Shown here piece after piece: positions 1-13,265 of a stretch of DNA of 64,000 bases. Every line of letters starts with the position of its first letter. The stretch's first letter is position 1. The stretch is from Lactifluus volemus (lineage: Eukaryota > Basidiomycota > Agaricomycetes > Russulales > Russulaceae). The stretch is taken from contig WTXI01000026.1 in NCBI GenBank assembly GCA_022376515.1, positions 1-64,000 on the forward strand, written 5' to 3'. A model generated the notes under the pieces. That model saw only the letters and a program-made list of their open reading frames with translations, was not told where the DNA came from and ran no database searches. A program made the translations under genes and the position numbers.

Positions 1-1375
1 TGGGAATCGGCAACAGGGAAGATCGTAGCAGGCCCGTTTACTGGACATACCATCGATATTTTCTGTTGCACTCTCGCCGGACGGGCAGCGCATTGCCTCG
101 GCCTCGAGATCACACGGTTTGTGTGTGGGATGCCAGAAGAAGAGAGCAGGGGGCTCATTTACCGGACATACCCAATCTATCTTTCTGTTGCACTCTCACC
201 AGATGGGCAACGGATAGCCTCTGCCTCTGCAGATTGCGCAATCTTGTGTGGGATGCGCATCAGGAGAGGTCACAGCAGGTCCATTTACTGGTCACACCGA
301 TTGGGTCTTTGTGTTGCATTCTCCCTGACGGGCGGCGGATCGTCTCCTCCTCGCGAGATCGCACGATTCGCGTGTGGGATACCGCGACAGGAAATATTGT
401 AGCGGGCCCGTTTACCGGACATACCGATATAGTCAAGTCTGTTGCATTCTCGCCGACGGACACGCATCGCGTCGGCCTCGAAGATTGCACAGTTCGCGTG
501 TGGGATGCCATACGGGAGAGGTTGTAGTGGGCCCGTTTACTGGACACACTGAGAAGTGAACTCTGTTGCGTTCTCGCCCGGACGGGAAGCGCATCGCGTC
601 TGCCTCCGAATGACCTCACAATTCGAGTATGGGATGCTGCGACAGGAGAGGTCGTAGCGGGCCGTTTACTGGTCACACTGACTGGGTCGAATCTGTTGCT
701 TTTTCACCTGATGGGCAGCGAATAGCCTCAGGCTCGAGACAGATTTGTGTGTGGGATTCTGCAACAGGACAAGTCTAGTAGGCCCTTTACTGGACACGCT
801 GATACGATCCTCTGTTGCATTCTCCCCAGACGGGCAGCAAATTGCATCGGCCTCGGCAGATGGCACGATTCGCTTGTGGGATTCTGCAACAGGGGTGGCT
901 GTAGCAGGTCCTTTTATTGGACACACAGAACCTATCTGGTCCGTTGCATTCACACCAGATGGGCAGCGGATCGTTTCTGCGTCGGCAGATTGCACGATTC
1001 GCATGTGGGATGCCACAACAGGACTGAATGTTGTGTGCTCGTCTACCGACTCACCCAACCAACCAACTCTGGTGCGTCCACTTTGGATAGCAGCCTATCA
1101 CCTTGACCTTACGAGATCACACGATTCATATAGGGAAGCTCAGAGCAGAAGATATTGAGAAAGACCACTTTACGGAGAAGTTCCCAGTCGATAGTGATGG
1201 ATGGATGTATGGGGAAGATAAAGAACTCCTTTTGTGGATTCCTCCGATTCACCGGCCATACCTTCATAGGCTAACACAGTCTGGGTTGCTGGAAAACATA
1301 GAACGGGGTAGATCTCTCAAATTTGTGTATGGATTAAATTGGGCTATGGTTTACGTTCACAGTTCATCTAAATAG
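1..1375 (+). pseudogene. NLR-like gene copy A, 3' WD40 part, frameshifted
   Basis: The left edge of the window cuts into the WD40 domain of a C2-NACHT-WD40 gene, at about blade 6 by alignment to copies C and D. Blade signatures ([25 protein letters not shown]) recur about every 129 bp, but no single frame stays open. Small deletions at several places (for example near 100, 270, 450, 555, 660 and 735) shift the frame from blade to blade. The last blades and the conserved tail (HIGKLRAEDIEKD, DGWMYGEDKELLLWIPP) are still readable, ending at a TAG at 1373-1375. The tail carries a further shift near 1275-1310. The tail resembles copy C (EKFPVDSDG) more than B and D (EKFLVNSDG). It is a decayed NLR remnant unlikely to give a functional protein. 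Confidence 0.85.
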
Positions 1376-2689
1376 AGTCGCATGTATATACGCAAACTCG
1401 ATTAGTGTATCCTTCGAATTCAGTTAGTGCCAGCGAGTCTGTCTGAGGTATGGCTAGTAGAGTCGTCTTTTCAATATTAGGTCAGGAGTACTAGCATTTG
1501 GTCATTGGCGAAAACCCACGGAACTCGTAATGCAGATACATGCTTGTTTTCATTTACTGGCTTTCCACGGAGAACTTAACATTTCTGAACGTTGAACTCT
1601 TCCTCGGAGTCTCGGATAAGCCTGGTTTGATCTCTTGCTCAGGTTCCCTCTTTCTCGCTGATGTCGCTGAGGGCATTAGTATTTCATCTGAGACATCATT
1701 TCCTGGCTTTCAGACATACTGCAGCTATCCAAAGACGTCTAGAGATGCAGTGGCGTGTGTACCAAAGATCAATATGCTTACAGTAACCCAACTTTCGCTA
1801 CGCTGACCAATAACACATAGTACCTGTCCACTCCCATGGCTCAGATCTCAGACCTGGTCCCGACTCTGAAAGCCCTGCATAAAGAAAATAGTGAGCAAGG
1901 TTCAATACGTTCAATCCATTACCGTCTAGTATATTGATTATTTGAGGGGCGAGTTGCTCTGCGGCCAAACCAGGTCTTGCCTGTGCTGCGCAGTTTCGCG
2001 GCCACCATGGTGAGCCGCCTGTGGCTGCACCTCCAACAGGTGCTCTTGAGGCTGGTGATACATCAGTATGTTGAGGGACACCAAGTGTGAGCGTCATGAG
2101 TACAATTTATGAGTGGTCCAGGTATCAAGTTATGGCGACAGAGAGCATGCATCGTGTAGGGGTCAGTACAACAACTGCAATTTTATTTGGACAAGATGAC
2201 GATGACATCAGGAATTAAGAAATGAGTGTCTAGAGAAAGGGAAGGTAAGGGGGACCACAGAAGAAATGAGAGTGCCAGTGGTGGCACCACGGACCTATCA
2301 GTAACGCTCCTCTCCCTCCTACCCTTCTGCAGAGCCAATCCTTACTCTTCTAAAGACTTATCGAACACGCCAAGATACTCCCAGGTGTCTGTTAACACAG
2401 CTTCAGCGAGGTACTCGTGAACGAAAGTCTGTTTGGAGTTCAGAAATTCAAATTTACTGCCCAGTGGCAGTCAGGCCCGCACGTCAAAAATGAGAGCGGT
2501 GTCATATAACAAGCAGACTATTAGAAGCCAATCATGGGACGGAATTGCCTAAGAAATGTATGCGGATGGTTTGAGGGACATATCAAGCGTTGAAGACCTG
2601 TAACTGAAGACACGAGTCGACGAACCGATGGCCCGGGGTGGCCGGTCTTGAGATGGAGATGGCCGACGATGATCACGTGTTTGTACGTG
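1376..2689. repeat. Spacer module p, copy 1, downstream of NLR A
   Basis: This spacer directly follows the NLR stop codon and recurs after copy B (11173-12260) and copy C (37922-39109) with scattered indels. Shared landmarks are the stretch starting CCTTCGAATTCAGTTAGTG, the segment with TTGATTATTTGAGGGGCGAG, and the later TACTCTTCTAAAGACTTATC. It contains short open frames on both strands, most of which do not hold across the three copies. The one partly conserved minus-strand frame is listed separately. No promoter or terminator could be assigned. Confidence 0.65.
1798..2097 (-). CDS. Unknown small minus-strand ORF, partly conserved in three spacers
   Basis: This 99-codon frame starts MTLTLGVPQHTDV and runs tail-to-tail with NLR copy A. 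The start (MT-TLGVPQ-TD) and a central NLA-HF motif reappear on the minus strand downstream of copy C (about 38610-38400), but with a stop or shift between them. A possible second exon reads KREPEQETKTR downstream of B (about 11480-11390) and of C (about 38200-38130). I do not recognise the protein. It may be a small gene carried along with the NLR duplications and now decaying, or chance conservation of spacer DNA. The real start and introns cannot be fixed from this sequence. Confidence 0.25.
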   Translation of the reverse strand: MTLTLGVPQHTDVSPASRAPVGGAATGGSPWWPRNCAAQARPGLAAEQLAPQIINILDGNGLNVLNLAHYFLYAGLSESGPGLRSEPWEWTGTMCYWSA

Positions 2690-3754
2690 AGGAAAGCTGA
2701 GGACCATCTGGAGACCGATCACGGTTCTTCTCCGATCGAGTTTGAGAAGTCGCGAAGCAACCGAATAGCACACATCATCTCTGGAAAGAGACGAAACAGG
2801 AACAACTCGGAAAAGCTGCCAAGTTGCCCGTCATACGTCGCACACACGCATATACACGCATACGCATCCATTTCTTTTGTCCCGTGGTACATTCTATGTA
2901 CAGAGAAAACATGCCCTAGAGCACACGAGATTCTCCACACAAACTCCTCAAGCATCTGAGGCGATGAATATTGCCAAGTTTTTCAATGTTCCTGGCTTCG
3001 AGGAAGATGCTATCAACGACGCACGGAAGGGGGATTGTGCGCTCTGAGGACTGCAGTGAAAGTGATTTAATCCTTATCGGAGCATGATAATAGATCACGT
3101 ACCAGTAATCTTGAGCAGGAGCGAGCTTAGTTGCGTCTCTTCGTTGGCCTGAGCACGCTGTGCGGAAGTCGCGGCATATCTGTGGGTTTGAGAGATTGAA
3201 ATACAGGAAAGAAAGCCCGGAGGAGAGAAGCTGAGATCTTCGGAGGTTGTATTCACAATAAGGCACTTCTTCAATTGGGAGCATCTTACTGAACACGTAC
3301 ATTGGCGCCTTTCAAATTCCCGGACCACTTTCTTGATGCCTCTCTTTTGGTAGAGAGACACAGTTCTAGGAGCGTATTTTCGAGGTGATGAAGAACTTGA
3401 GGCGTATCATAACATCATGGTCACTTTTCGAGATCACCACATGAAGGTGGACAGGTGTGGGAGGCGGTGTGGCAGCTGAATGGGTGAAGGTGTGGGAGTC
3501 GGTGGCGGAACACTAGCCTGGCGGGTAGGTCGTCAAGGACAGAAGAGGTGGGAAGCGGGAGGGGAACGGAAGATGGGTAGACGGAGTCTCTGGTTCAATT
3601 GAGGTGAGAGGTGGTGACACGGGTCTAGAAAGGTCGTGGCGTACTAGAAACGTTGGTGGGTCTGTGAGGGGGATAGCTGAGGACGTGGCGACTGGTTCGA
3701 GTTGCTCGGCTATTGCTATTGCTTCGCTACGCCGCGTAAACACGCGGAATAATC
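2690..3754. repeat. Spacer module r, copy 1, with inverted C2-start remnant
   Basis: Module r begins near GACCATCTGGAGACCGATC and is repeated at about 12300-13265, 13990-15060 and 55700-56760. On its minus strand (about 3250-2950) it encodes LLLKIT, then an intron-like stretch (GTACGTG to CTGCAG), then VLRAHN. This matches the start of the C2 domain of the NLR genes (LEVT, intron, VLRARNLPP), including the intron position and an internal CCGATAAG. The frame stops soon after, so it is a remnant. On the plus strand from about 3302 a second frame (APFKFPDHFLDA) runs outward. It is frameshifted here and best preserved at 56300-56488. Confidence 0.55.
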
Positions 3755-3931
3755 ATGACGATGGCTAAGAAACGGAAGAGGAGGTTCCTTCAAGCTGTCG
3801 CACGCTTGTTACTCGAGAATGGGATAGAAGGGGTAACGAGGGCAGGGACGGCAATCCAGGATGCACTGACCTGGCGCATTGCGCCTGCCCTGACGCGCCT
3901 GACGGCCCGTAACCGGCTCGCCTTGTCATAG
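3755..3931 (+). CDS. Hypothetical 58-aa basic ORF at start of module q
   Basis: An ATG at 3755 opens a short frame reading MTMAKKRKRRFLQAV with a central EGVTRAGTAIQDAL, ending at TAG 3929-3931. It has a strongly basic N-terminus, which could act as a nuclear localisation signal. The homologous place in the C-D spacer (56760 onward) has one extra base after AAACG that shifts the frame, so only this copy is open. It may be the first exon of a longer gene whose later parts lie in module q. I do not recognise a family. Confidence 0.3.
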   Translation: MTMAKKRKRRFLQAVARLLLENGIEGVTRAGTAIQDALTWRIAPALTRLTARNRLALS

Positions 3932-5240
3932 GCTGGGATGCCTCTCAACCCAAGGCACCATTCGAGATAATGCTGAAACCCGACACGAACTCCCATCTAT
4001 CACCACGCCCAGCCCACGCTCGACTTGGAGGGGACGTCGGTGTATGGTCTGGCCCATGCGCTCCTAGCTCAAATGGCATTCACCCTACCAGTATGAGGTC
4101 TAGGTGAGGACGCCACTATTAGGCATCTGAGGCTCACGACCCACTCTGCTGTCGCACAGGCCCCGGTCCCTCCAGATGGATTGCAAGACGTCATTTGGGC
4201 ATTCAGCCACACACCTCGATCCATCACAAGTTTGGGCACGCCGCACTCAACCTGACACACATCCCTGCCACCGCCACCGCGGACCACTACCACTGCTTCC
4301 TCCCCAACCCTTCCCCTTCTGAGCTGCTCGTGCCGCAGATGCCTATCCTTAAAGTGGGAAACTGTTAGCTGTCACGGGTGACGGTGAAGGAGAAGGGCCA
4401 AACTTAAAGTGAGTTGGTTCAAGGAGGCAACAATAAGCGCCACTACCAGTGTGGTGGCCCTGGTGGCTTTTTCTCTGCGCGCTCTGCATCCCGGGTTCCT
4501 ATCCGTCTTCCCATCTTAACAGGTCCGCTTTCCATACCTCGTTGGCTCGACCCAGCCTCGGACATCCCCTATTTTCTAGTACTCTCCACCCCTCAAGAAC
4601 GGGAGGGAGCACAGAGGATGTCTATCAGGAGACAACACGCATGCCAACGACGTCGAGCCCTGGGAGCACAAGGCAACGTCCAGCTGTCCACGAGTCCACG
4701 ACGAAACAGTTGAAGACAACTACTGATGAGGAGACCGCCATTGGTGCTGCGCGTGAGAAACTTGCAACACCTTTCACCGAGGCCGCGCAATCGACAATCG
4801 TCAAAGTCAAAGTCCCCGCGGCACACCAGATGAGCGCTGGATTCGCCAAGGCATCCGCCTGGAGGATCGCCCAATTTTGTGAGGGATTAGTATCAAAACG
4901 CTGCTCGCTTGCACTCACATCTCTCTGCTGGAAAGGGTATAGGGGAAAGGGACACAGGAGGATCCATCTGATTCAGGTACCAACGTTTTGCAGCTTCATC
5001 CTATACGGACTATTCTGGCTGTCATGCATCTATTGCATTTACGTTCGTTCTTTTCTTTTGCTGTGTAGCTTGTTAAGTTTCCACGATTCGTCGATGTTCA
5101 TTAATTATTGGTTGAGATTCCGCTCAACTTCGCGAGCATCCCAGCGACGTCGCGGCTCTTTTACATTGCGCCAGTGTGCAAGCACATGACTTCCAACACG
5201 CGAAAAATGTTACGATTTCCTTCGGTTGGCTCCTACTACT
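3932..5240 (+). other. Spacer module q, copy 1, with fragments of an unknown plus-strand gene
   Basis: This stretch is repeated almost intact at 56930-58250 and is missing from the B-C spacer except for its last bases. Plus-strand frames that read like protein in both copies are QPTLDLEGTSV.GLAHALLAQ (about 4015-4090), APVPPDGLQDVIWAF (about 4160-4210) and a Ser/Thr-rich frame from ATG 4641 (MPTTSSPGSTRQRPAV, then DEETAIGAAREKL and STIVKVKVP). They lie in different frames, so either introns or decay separate them. The piece may come from a mobile element or a duplicated host gene; no family is recognised. Confidence 0.3.
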
Positions 5241-5540
5241 ACGGTACCTGAGTCGACTTCAGCTTGATCAGGTAGAAATACTGTAGTAAGTATCCTGAGG
5301 TACTATGGAGAGGCGTAGCAGCTGTAAGAATCAATAGACCTTGAGAAGTCCCCATGTTCAGTTCCCCTCCTAGTGAACTGAACAACTTGGAATCTGCACC
5401 AACTCAACAAGGTTCACCAGCGCTTTTTTTCTGACTGTTGTTTGTTTGTTCCAAATCACAAAGCGCTCTAACGACCTGTAGGGCCAACTTGAACAAGCAT
5501 CCCGGTGGTCATCTCAATCTCAACTTCTCACTTCTCCCCG

Positions 5541-8500
5541 ATGTCATTCGCTCAACCAAACTCGTATGTCAAAGTCTCTCACACCGATGTCCCCGATGTT
5601 AACCATTACTCCAGCCCAGATCCTCAAACATCCCGAATCAGGTACATCAGTCACTTCCATTCATCTCCATATTTGCTAAGATCGCTGCCTTTGATCAGCG
5701 ATCAAGTCACCAAAACACAACCGAGCGTGCTTCAGCTCGAAGTGACAGGTATATATTTTTGTGATGTTGCACCGATAAGTACTGAACTCTTCCTCTGTCA
5801 GTCCTCAGGGCGCGTAATCTTCCTCCTCTGAAATCCCTCCCGGGGAAAGAGAGACGGTTTTACGTTACGGTGACGAGCGGGGAGAAGACATGGCAGACCC
5901 AATCTATGCAAAGCGTTGATCAGCACGTCGAATGGAACGAGAAAGTCGACGCATTGTGAGAAATGTCGTATATCCGTTTCAATCCCCAATTGACTCCTGT
6001 GCAGTGTCGTACAACCGCTCTCTCAAATTACAGTATCCTTTATGCAAAGAGGACCATGCGGAAAGACATGCTTCTCGGGCAGAAGGAAATATCCTGTGAA
6101 TCCCGACGCGGTTCGTTCATTTCTTCGGATCCTTAATCATGCATCTTGCTGAGCGTCCTTCATGTAGAACTTGATATAGTTTTAACAGCGCGGAAGGACG
6201 TGGTAGACATTCAACGATGCCGGATACACTTTTGACGATCACCGTATCCACGAATCCCGATTCCTCTCTAACTACGGCAGTCATTACATCGAATCCTGTG
6301 GCGAAGAGTTGGACGATTCGCTGCTGAAGGAGATCTCGTACGTCCTTCTATCCAATTAAATCATGAATCCAGGCAACCCATGGCAGTTTCCGCCTCTCTA
6401 TCTCCTTTATCCCAGACGCTTGACCTTCCCACTGAGGGCGATACTCCTGTGAGACCAGCAGTAGTCAGCCAGTCGGAGATGTCAAGTACTCTTGGTCGTG
6501 CTGAAGAAGCAATGGAAGCCATGGATACGATAAAAGCGTGGAAGAAGCCATTGATGTTGTGAAGCAAGTGATGGACACTGTCGACCCGATCGCTGAAGTA
6601 TGAGTAACATCATGATGGGTTTTCGATCCCTTGCTAAACTGCTGTTCAGTTGTTCCCGCACGCAACGTTAGCATGGAAATTGCTCTCAAAGATTCCCGAG
6701 GTTCGTCTCCGTGCTCTGGAGAGGATATACATAGTTCAATATCTTTTTCACCTGCTGTCAGACTTTGCTACTCCAGTTGAAGCGTGATGACAATGTCAGA
6801 ACACTACTTCAAGCAATACTGGATGCATTCGACTTTGCGAAGAAGGCGGACCTTTTGAGGAACATGGACCCGGAGTCTACGCAACCGAAAATCTGGATGA
6901 GATGCTCGAGTGTGTCTCGGAATGTGCCAAATTTATCATATCGTATGCGGAGGACGTGAATGTCGGTACGTCGTCTTTGCCTCTCTGTGGTCATTCATCG
7001 TAATAAATATTTGATTTAGCAAAGCGGACTTTGAAGAATGTGGTCCGCCAAGTGGACGGGAGAATTGACGATTACCGCACGAACCTTACTCGACTGCGAG
7101 ATAATTTCTGCGGGTACTACTGTTATCGCCGGGGGCGCTGTGCTGGAATTTGGTACGTAATCCTGATGATCTGGATCGTCGAGTGGTCGATCTGATGAGG
7201 GACAAAGAACTCGACTCAAAAATCAGAGAATTGCCGTACAAAGGAGGCTGGCGATTTGGAGATGACAGGCGCTGTCTTCCAGGCACACGACAAGATTTCT
7301 TGGACCATATCATCATTGGGTCGAGAATCGCCAATCTCAACGTGGACTGTGCTCCTCGGCCAGGCCGGCACAGGAAAGTCTTCGATTGCACATGAAGTCG
7401 CCCGTCGGTTAGAAAACAAGCATCTCGGCTCTTACTTTGCTTTCTACGGAAGGAGGGCTCTAAAGACGAGGCTCACCAACTGTTCACGACACTTGCTCGG
7501 GATCTCTCCAATCGCTATCCTCCGTTCAAACTCGCTCTCGGGAGGGTGCTCAAGAATGATCCATCTCTTTGTAGCACTCGACACTATCGCACCCTTTTCG
7601 AACGGCTCCTTCTTGAACCGGTCAAGCACGTTCAGCTTCGGGATCCAATTCTTATTGTGATCGATGCGTTGGATGAGAGCGGTGATGTCATTCGCCCAAA
7701 CGGATTACACAATTTATTGCTCAGCATCTGTTCGAGTTGCCATCGAACTTTCGCATCCTCATCACCTCGAGGCCGGAAAATGAAATCGAACATGTATTTG
7801 TAACACGTTGTCCGCACGCACCTCTACATGGACGATCCGAAACTAGCTGCCAAGACGGAGCAAGATATTCTGTTGTATCTCGAGAGCGAACTCCCCTTGG
7901 ACTTGTTCGAACGACATGGAGCCAAACTTGCAGAGGCGGCGGAAGGCTTGTTTCAGTGGGCAGCCGTTGGTGCGGGTTGATAAATAAGCCACCTCCTAGC
8001 TTTGGGTTCAGCAGGAAGCAGGTGATCAGCGTCTGTTGGGACACTCACGAGGTCGGGATGGACAGGATCCGTTGGACCACTGTACAGAGAAGTTCTGGAA
8101 GGATACTTCAAGCCGTTGCAGCACAGACACTATTTCGGTCTGTGATGGGACAGCTTTTCGCTGCGATGGTGCCACTTTCGATCCGTTCTTTGACTATTCT
8201 GCGACAACATGCACCCAAGGATGACCCGGAGGATCCTGATCCCGAGGATTCTGATTGCGTTGTTGAGATGCTCGGTCACCTTGGGTCACTGCTCAGTAAC
8301 GTGACCTCCTCCTCCGACACCCTCCCGATCGTCCCTCTCCACACCTCATTTCGTGACTTCCTTGCGGATGAGAAGAGTGGGGAATTTCACATCGACCTTG
8401 GCAAGTCTCACCATCGGTTGGCACATTCATGTCTTGGATTAATGCTCAATGACCTCAAATTCAACATTTGCAAACTCGAATCGTCATACGTTGCCAACAG

Positions 8501-11172
8501 CGACGTGCCAGATCTGGAATCTCGAATTGCCAAATATATTCCACCTGCTCTATCATATGGCTGCGTCTTCTGGGGCGATCATTTAGAACGTCTCGCTATT
8601 GAAGAGGACCTGTTTCCGAAACTTCGATCGCTGTTCGAGACAAGATTCCTTTTTTGGCTGGAAGTGCTTAGCATCAGGAACAGCATCGGTCTTGGATCAC
8701 GAGCACTGGGATCTCTGAACACATGGCTGCGGTCTGATGAACTGAAGGTAGGCGCATCATATCACGTTATACGACTTGTAGTAACTATTGGGTTCAATTG
8801 CAGCAATCATTCCAATCAGAGGTTTCGGATATGTTGACATTAGTGAATGATGCGTTCGCTTTTGTGCGGTATTTTGGGATGGCAATATCAAGAAGCGTCC
8901 CGCACATATATATATCTGCTCTCCCATTTGCGCCATCCACTTCCCGCATCGTCAAGCACCACCTTCACCTATTTCCCCACACATTGCTTTTGAGACGCGG
9001 GCAGTTATCTGATTGGCCGGCGTTGGAAATGACGATTCGAGGACATGACGGACCAGTCGAGTCTGTTGAATTCTCACCAGATGGGCAGCGGATTGCATCC
9101 GGCTCGCGAGATGGCACGATTCAAGTGTGGGATGCAACAACGGGGGAAACTGTCACGGGGCCGTTTACGGGACACACCGATTATGTCTTCTCTGTCGCAT
9201 TCTCGCCTGACGGGAAACGCATCGCATCGGCATCGGCCGACTGCACGATTTGCGTATGGGATGCCGCAACAGGAGAGGTCGTAGCGGGACCATTCACTGG
9301 ACACACGACATGGGTCAGATACGTTGCATTCTCACCGAACGGACAATACATTGCCTCGGCCTCGTCTGATCACACGATTCGTGTTTGGGATGCCGCAACT
9401 GGAGAAGTCGTAGCAGGCCCGTTTATTGGACACATCGACTCGGTCTACTGTGTTACATTCTCAACAGACGGGCAATGTATCGCCTCTGCCTCTAGAGATT
9501 GCACGATTCGCATTTGGGATGCTGCAACCGGAGATGTCGTAGCGGGCCCGTTTACTGGACACACTGAACCGGTTAATTGTGTTGTATTCTCACCGGATGG
9601 GAAGCACCTCGCTTCGGCCTCGCACGATCGCACGATTCGTGTGTGGGATTCCGCAACAGAGCAGGTCGTAGCCGACCCATTTACTGGACACTCCGGTGCT
9701 ATCAATCTATTGCATTCTCACCGGACGGGTCGCACATTACCTCAGCCTCGCAAGATCGCACGATTTGCGTGTGGGAATGGCAACAGGGAAGATCGTAGCA
9801 GGCCCGTTTACTGGACATACCCAATCGATATTTTCTGTTGCACTCTCGCCGGACGGGCAGCGCATTGCCTCGGCCTCGGCAGATCACACAGTTTGTGTGT
9901 GGGATGCCAGAAGAAGAGAGACAGGGGGTTCATTTACCGGACATACCCAATCGATCTTTCTGTTGCACTCTCACCAGATGGGCAACGGATAGCCTCGGCC
10001 TCTGCAGATTGCGCAATCTGTATGTGGAATGCAGAACAGGAGAGGTCACAGCAGGTCCATTTACTGGTCACACCAATTGGGTCATCTGTGTTGCATTCTC
10101 CCCTGACGGGCGGTGGATCGTCTCCTCCTCACGAGATCGCATGATTCGCGTGTGGGATACCGTGATAGGAAATATTGTAGCGGGCCCGTTTACCGGACAT
10201 ACCGATGTAGTCAAGTCTGTTGCATTCTCGCCGGACGGACAACACATCGCGTCGGCCTCGAACGATTGCACAGTTCGCGTGTGGGATGCCATGACGGGAG
10301 AGGTTGTAGTGGGCCCGATTACTGGACACACTGAGAAGGTGAACTCTGTTGCGTTCGCGCCGGACGGGAAGCGCATCGCGTCTGCCTCTAATGACATCAC
10401 AATTCGAGTATGGGATGCTGCGACAGGGGAGGTCATAGCGGGCTCGTTTACTGGTCACACTGACTGGGTCGAATCTGTTGCTTTTTCACCTGATGGGCAG
10501 CAAATATCCTCAGGCTCGAGAGATCACAAGATTTGTGTGTGGAATTCTGCAACAGGACAAGTCCTAGTAGGCCCTTTTACTGGACACGCTGATCACGTCA
10601 CCTCTGTTGCATTCTCCCCAGACGGGCAACAAATTGCATCGGCCTCGGCAGATGGCACGATTCGCTTGTGGGATTCTGCAACAGGGGTGGCTGTAGCAGG
10701 CCCTTTTATTGGACACACGGAAATTATCTGGTCCGTTGCATTCACACCAGATGGGCAGCGGATTGTTTCTGCCTCGGCAGATTGCACGATTCGCATGTGG
10801 GATGCCACAATTGGACTGAATGTTGTGTGCTCGTCTACCGGACTCACCCAACCCACCAACTCTGGTGCGTCCACTTTGGATAAGCAGCCTATCACCTTGA
10901 CCTTACGAGGTCACACGATTCATATAGGGAAGCTGAGAGCAGAAGATATTGAGAAAGACCACTTTACGGAGAAGTTCCTAGTCAATAGTGATGGATGGAT
11001 GTATGGGGAAGATGAAGAACTCCTTTTGTGGATTCCTCCGATTCACCGGCCATACCTTCATAGGGCTAACACAGTCTGGGTTGCTGGAAAACATAGAACA
11101 GAGGTAGATCTCTCAAAATTTGTGTATGGATTAAATTGGGCTATGGTTTACATTCACAGTTCATCTAAATAA
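5541..11172 (+). pseudogene. C2-NACHT-WD40 NLR-like gene, copy B, multiply frameshifted
   Basis: The start ATG at 5541 (MSFAQPNSYVKVSH) aligns with the starts of C and D. A C2 domain follows over several exons (LQLEVT, intron 5749-5800, VLRARNLPPLKSLPGKERRF to about 6090). A helical region comes next (FDFAKKADLLRN near 6830), then NACHT (about 7230-8280), 14 WD40 blades (about 9030-10830) and the conserved tail ending at TAA 11170-11172. The gene is broken: one T is lost in the T-run near 6182, bases are lost near 6305, one base is lost just before the Walker A motif near 7350, and further single-base losses occur near 7710, 7800, 8030, 9705, 9775 and 9960. Blades 8-14 and the tail are almost identical to copy D. 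NLRs of this type are cytosolic STAND sensors; this copy should not make a full protein. Confidence 0.85.
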
Positions 11173-12260
11173 AGTCCCATGTATTGCAAACACCAATTAG
11201 TGTATCCTTCGAATTCAGTTAGTGCCAGCTCGCCTGTCTGAGGTTTGGCTAGTAGAGTCATCTTTTCAATACTAGGTCAGGTAGCACTAGCATTTGGGTC
11301 ATTGCATTTAAACCCACAGAACTCATAAAGCGGTTAGATGCTTGTTTTCATTTACTGGCTTTCCGTGGAGAACTTAGGCCAATTCCTAAAAGTTGAACTC
11401 TTCTCGGAGTCGAGGATGATCCTGGTTTTTGTCTCTTGCTCAGGTTCCCTCTTTCTCGCTGATGTCACTGAGCGCATTGAGTATTTCATCTGAAACATCA
11501 TTTCCTGGCTTGCAGAAGATACTGCAGCTATCCAAAGACGTCTAGAGATGCAGTGGCATGTGTACCAAAGATTAATATGCTTACAGCAACCCAACTTTCG
11601 CTACGCTGACCAATAACACATCATGATACCAATGCTCGGACCTGGACCCGGCTCTGAAAGGGATGAAGAAAACAGTGAGCAAGGTTCAATCCTTAACCAT
11701 CTTATATATTGATTATTTGAGGGGCGAGTTGCACTGTGCCCGAGCCAGGCCTTGCCTGTGCCACGTTGTTCCGTGGCCACCCTGGTGAGCCGCCTGCGGC
11801 TGCACCTCCAACAAGTGCTCTTGAGGCTGCCGATAGCATCAGTATGTTGAGGGACGCCAAGTGTTAGTACAATTTATGAGCAGTCCAGAATCTAACTAGG
11901 GCAACAAAGAGCGTGTATCGTGCCGACAGCTGTAATTTGTATTTGGACAATACGACGATGATATCAGGAATTAAAAACCGAGTGTCTAGTGGAATGGAAG
12001 GTAAGGGTGATTGTGGAAGAAATGAGAGTGGTGGTAGCACCACACACCTAGCGCTCCTCTACCTCCTACCCTTCCGCAGTGCCAATCCTTACACTTATAA
12101 AGACTTATCAAACGCACCAAGATGCTCCCAGGTTTCTGAGAAGACGTCTTCACTGAGATACCAGAGTTCAGAAAGTCAAACTTACTGCCCACTGGCAACC
12201 GAAGGGTGGCGCCAGTCTTGAGATGGGGATGGCCAAACGGTGATCACGTGTATGCACGTT
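11173..12260. repeat. Spacer module p, copy 2, downstream of NLR B
   Basis: This is homologous to 1376-2540 and 37922-39050. It holds the same minus-strand KREPEQETKTR coding-like stretch (about 11480-11390), with frame breaks relative to copy C. The plus-strand frame at 11913-12221 does not hold in the other copies and is not proposed as a gene. I see no other gene here. Confidence 0.6.
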
Positions 12261-13265
12261 GACACTTCTCAGTCGGTGTGTGTTGTGATGACCAGTATAT
12301 AGTTGAGGACCATCTGGAGACCGATCGCAATTCTTCTCCGATCCTTCACCCGACATCCATCCCGTCGTATGTCGTACGACCGCATATACTCGCATATACA
12401 TCCGTTTCTTCTTTTGTCCAGTGCTCTGATGCGGGTACATTCTATGTAAAGAGAAAATATGCCAGAGCACGCGATGATTCTCCGCACAGCTCCCTCAACC
12501 ATCTGGCATCGATAAATATTGCCAAGTTCTTACCGGTGATTCCTGGCTCCGAGGAAGGTGCTATTAACGACGCACAGAGGGGGAGGTTGTGCACTCGGAT
12601 GACTGCAGGGAAAGAGATGTAATCATTATCGGAGAATGACAATAGATATACGTACCAGTGACCTTGAGCGGGAGCGAGCTTAGTTCCATCCTTTCGTTGG
12701 CCCGAGCACGGCTGTCGCGGATTTCGGCAGCATATCTGTGTGTTTGTAGCCTCAAAAAGTATTGAAATACAGGAACGAAAGCCTGGAGGAAAGAAGCTGA
12801 GTTGTGTTCACAATAAGGCACTTCCTCAATCGGGAGCATATTACTGAACACGTACATTGGCCCCCTTCAAATTCCTGGACCACTGTCTTGATGCACTCTC
12901 TTTTGGTAGAGAGACACGAGTTCTAGGAGCGTGTTTTCGAGGTGATGAAGAACTTGAGGCGTGTCATAACATCATGGTCACTTTGCGAGATCACCACTTG
13001 AAGCCGGACAGGTAGGTCGTCGAGGACAGAAGAAGTGAGAAGCTTGTGGGGAACGGGACGAGGTGAGAGATGGTGACACGGATCGAGAGGGGTCTGCGGA
13101 TGTAACTTACCAGAAATGTTAGCAGGTCTATGAGGGGGGATAGCTGTGGACGTGGCGTTTGGGTTCGGGCATTGGTCACATGACTCATTCGAACATCGCT
13201 CGGCTATTCCCATGCCTGGCTACCAAGTGCACACAAACTGTAAACACGCGGAATAATCGTGATGA
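12261..13265. repeat. Spacer module r, copy 2, with inverted C2-start remnant
   Basis: This is the second occurrence of module r. The minus strand near 12670-12540 reads LPLKVT, an intron-like gap, then VHNLPLCASLIAP, a truncated C2-domain start resembling that of the NLR genes. From about 12862 the plus strand reads PFKFLDHCLDALSFGRET and LGACFRGDEELEACHN, the divergent partner frame. The module ends near 13265, where foreign LTR-type sequence begins. Confidence 0.55.
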
